Shown: positions 62,281 through 64,000 of the stretch, one piece after another | How the letters are laid out: the number at the start of each line of letters is the position of its first letter | Position numbering within the stretch: the stretch's first letter is position 1 | Source of the DNA: Deltaproteobacteria bacterium | GTDB taxonomy: Bacteria; Myxococcota_A; Polyangia; JAAYKL01 | DNA length: 64,000 bases | Reading direction: 5' to 3' | Assembly (NCBI GenBank): GCA_016935665.1 | Contig: JAFGQN010000143.1 | Location: 1-64,000 of the forward strand | The notes under the pieces: model-generated | Database searches by the model: none | Told to the model about the DNA's origin: nothing | Seen by the model: the letters and a program-made list of their open reading frames with translations, nothing else | Translations under genes and position numbers: made by a program

Positions 62281-63462
62281 CTACGGTTGTTCGCAGATAG
62301 TGTAAATATCAATTCCATCCGGTGTGACGACGTACATTTCGGACGGGTTGACTTTGTCCAGTGCAATCCCCACAGAAATGCCCGATGGTTCCAAAAAGCC
62401 ATACGGTTTTATGGACGTTTTACTCGAGATATCCACAATATGAACCTCATGCCCGACGGTCGTCAGATAAGCCAGGTTGCCGGAGAGTTGAATATCGGTA
62501 ACGTTCGAATCAAATGTTATCGAATCAATCCGTTTTGGAGATGAATCGTCACTGATTTCGTATATTGCGAAATTGTCTTCATCTCTGTCAAAACCGGCAA
62601 ACGCGTATTCGCCATCAAATTCCAGCGCCACAACGGGATCGTCAACCTCCAGCCACTGAACAGAAGCATCCGGATTGTTGGAACGGTATCGCAGTTCATG
62701 CACTGGTGGAAGCTCATCGATAAAACGCGCGTAGATGTAAGCCCCTTTATTCCCCGCAATTGCAGTAATAACTGAGTCTTCCAAAATGGCATCCGTGATC
62801 TGCGGGTTGGAGAGCGTGCTGAAATCGGCAGTCCAGCGCTGGCCGGTGTAGTCAGTTGCGAAGGTATTCGAAAATTTCCCATCGCTACCGCCATAGATGG
62901 CCATCACAGTTGTGTCATCCACCAGTTTCAGTTGTCGAGACGAGCCAAAATCCCAGGTTCCATTCGGATAGGCCAATGAGAGATTGGTTCGATGGGTCGC
63001 CTCTACAAAAAGCAAATACGATCCGTCACTTCCATAACTTCTATCTTCAAGAACCAGAAGCGTGTCACCGACGATTTCAATATCATAAACCGTTGAAAAG
63101 TCTTTCATGCCGCCAATCCATTCGGGTTCCTCGGTTCCAAGATCGATGACATTGACCTCACCGGACGATGTCGACGCGGATGTTCGCGTGTACAAATAGC
63201 CACCGGCGACCACCGCTCCTCCAAGGGTCCCGCCGGGCTTAAAATCCTCTATGGCGCCAATACGTTGCGGGGTGCATTCACATTGCCTGGCGCCACACAT
63301 GATAGCGGTGTCGCTATCATCGTTATTTTCAGTGTTGCTGTCGTTTTTTTCACTTTCTTCATTGGTTCCACCATAAAAATCCGGATCCTGTTCAAGCATC
63401 AGACATCCCTGAAAAGGCAGCGAAAAGAGTATGGTGGCAATTAACATATACATGTTCTTCAT
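62281..63462 (-). CDS. Lipoprotein with LVIVD-type beta-propeller repeats
   Basis: 393 residues from the ATG at 63462, chosen for signal-peptide geometry; ATGs at 63477 and 63519 are in frame. The lipobox is LPFQGC. A short Asn/Ser/Asp linker precedes CGARQCECTP. The remainder has repeated propeller-type strands (GYLYTRTSAS, NVIDLGTEEPEWIGGM, YDIEIVGDTLLVLED, VVALEFDGEYAFAG, HIVDISSKTSIKPYG, SEMYVVTPDGIDIYTI). This pattern of 'observed value, label, LVIVD' is that of LVIVD-repeat surface proteins of deltaproteobacteria. It directly follows the partial gene at 63516. Confidence 0.72.
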   Translation of the reverse strand: MKNMYMLIATILFSLPFQGCLMLEQDPDFYGGTNEESEKNDSNTENNDDSDTAIMCGARQCECTPQRIGAIEDFKPGGTLGGAVVAGGYLYTRTSASTSSGEVNVIDLGTEEPEWIGGMKDFSTVYDIEIVGDTLLVLEDRSYGSDGSYLLFVEATHRTNLSLAYPNGTWDFGSSRQLKLVDDTTVMAIYGGSDGKFSNTFATDYTGQRWTADFSTLSNPQITDAILEDSVITAIAGNKGAYIYARFIDELPPVHELRYRSNNPDASVQWLEVDDPVVALEFDGEYAFAGFDRDEDNFAIYEISDDSSPKRIDSITFDSNVTDIQLSGNLAYLTTVGHEVHIVDISSKTSIKPYGFLEPSGISVGIALDKVNPSEMYVVTPDGIDIYTICEQP

Positions 63463-63515
63463 CGTCAGTAACCTCATGGCCCAAGTCTCCGTTTTTCCAG
63501 TACAGACATTCATCA

Positions 63516-64000
63516 TCAAAACTCCCCGCTCAATAGAATCCCGTTTCCGGCAAATCCCAGGCGAATCTGTCTGTCCCAGGATGCGTCCCTTAGGCCGCCG
63601 GCGTGTTCCCTTCGGTAGTCTTTGATAATGGTGCCGCGACGTTTCGGGGTGGAAATGAACACGGTGGCAACAGCAGTGCCCACTCCCATCATGATCAGCC
63701 CAACCTTGTTCATCATCGTGTATTTGTCGTAATCCGCCTTTGATAACGAAGTGCCTTCGTCATCGACTCCAAAGCTCCCTTCCAGGGTCATTTTTGAATC
63801 CGAAACTTTTTTCCATGATACTGCGGTCATAATACCACCGGTAACGAACAGCGCGGGTCCCGATACCAGCAGCAACCACCTGCCGAAGCTGTGCAGATAG
63901 CGGTCTCTGGCATGAATTCTGGGAACCTTCACATCTCTGGTGGGCACCAGCTGCAGTTGGCTGATGGGAGGATCATTCGTATCCCGGATGGTCGGGCCCG
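63516..64000 (-). CDS. Partial membrane-anchored hypothetical protein (runs off the right edge)
   Basis: The minus-strand frame is open from the right edge of the window to a TGA at 63518-63516. A GTG at 63947 could start a 143-residue protein, but the frame continues upstream as TIRDTNDPPISQLQLVPTRD with no stop, so the gene is probably longer. Two hydrophobic segments are present (WLLLVSGPALFVTGGIMTAV, KVGLIMMGVGTAVATVFIS) with a charged loop between them. The end overlaps an ATG run that could start the next gene. I cannot assign a family. Confidence 0.5.
   Translation of the reverse strand, partial: GPTIRDTNDPPISQLQLVPTRDVKVPRIHARDRYLHSFGRWLLLVSGPALFVTGGIMTAVSWKKVSDSKMTLEGSFGVDDEGTSLSKADYDKYTMMNKVGLIMMGVGTAVATVFISTPKRRGTIIKDYRREHAGGLRDASWDRQIRLGFAGNGILLSGEF

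Noticed and set aside
1-64000. CRISPR array, rRNA or tRNA genes, prophage or intact insertion sequence
   Set aside because: I found no regularly spaced repeats, no tRNA-like cloverleaf text, no rRNA sequence, and no transposase or integrase gene with end repeats. Only a doubtful transposase-like fragment at 25893 was noted.

Overview
The window looks like a chromosomal segment of an anaerobic, motile, Gram-negative bacterium of the old 'Deltaproteobacteria' type (Desulfobacterota/Myxococcota-like). This is inferred from gene content only; no rRNA or tRNA is visible. The grounds are a complete L-ring/P-ring flagellar operon, many secreted lipoproteins with Asp/Ser/Thr-rich linkers after the lipobox, a response regulator with a C-terminal CxxC...CxxC tail, remnants of nrfHA, a TM1266-type [FeFe]-hydrogenase-associated regulator, and three good sigma-54 -24/-12 elements.

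Layout. 1-4.8 kb: a frameshifted small ORF, a secreted beta-rich protein, an ECF sigma factor, a zinc-finger/FecR/TPR anti-sigma protein and a lipoprotein. 4.8-9.5 kb: small lipoproteins, small uncharacterised genes, two gene remnants, and a VWA lipoprotein with a poly-Asp linker. 9.8-23.9 kb, all minus strand: flhA-flhF-flhG-fliA-flgF-flgG-flgA-flgH-flgI-flgJ-flgM-like-flgN-flgK-flgL-csrA-fliW, nearly gap-free. Its FlgJ carries a cysteine-peptidase-like domain in place of the muramidase. 24.4-27.5 kb: two lipoproteins that share a cysteine-rich module, around a HAD phosphatase. 27.6-32.9 kb: a molybdenum-cofactor operon (moeA, short moaA, moaC, MOSC-MogA fusion), then cysG and a TM1266-like gene. 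33.2-35.1 kb: a large TSP3/VWA/MopE lipoprotein. 35.2-36.5 kb: a decayed nrfHA operon.

36.5-40.3 kb is the most striking region. A near-consensus sigma-54 promoter precedes three genes joined by ATGA overlaps: a fusion of an inositol-phosphate-cytidylyltransferase-like domain with a 2-deoxy-scyllo-inosose-synthase-like cyclase, an SDR oxidoreductase, and a PfkB kinase. Together they have the activities expected for making a nucleotide-activated cyclitol.

40.3-50.8 kb is a signalling block: histidine kinases, a receiver with a zinc-type tail, receiver-HD and receiver-HDOD proteins. It contains two broken genes, a CheB/CheR/PAS remnant and a kinase with an in-frame TGA in its ATP-binding G box. 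51.2-53.5 kb holds STAS-like proteins and two paralogous Cys4 mini-proteins. 53.7-56.2 kb encodes a lipoprotein with the phosphohistidine-then-ATP-grasp order of plant glucan water dikinase. 56.3-59.3 kb is a second sigma-54-preceded operon: a cytoplasmic binding-protein-like fold with a DUF1858-type N-terminus, a HypB/UreG-like GTPase, and an ABC ATPase with the same type of N-terminus and no membrane partner. The window ends with an unrecognised 476-residue protein, a fatty-acid desaturase, a beta-propeller-like lipoprotein and a partial membrane protein running off the right edge.
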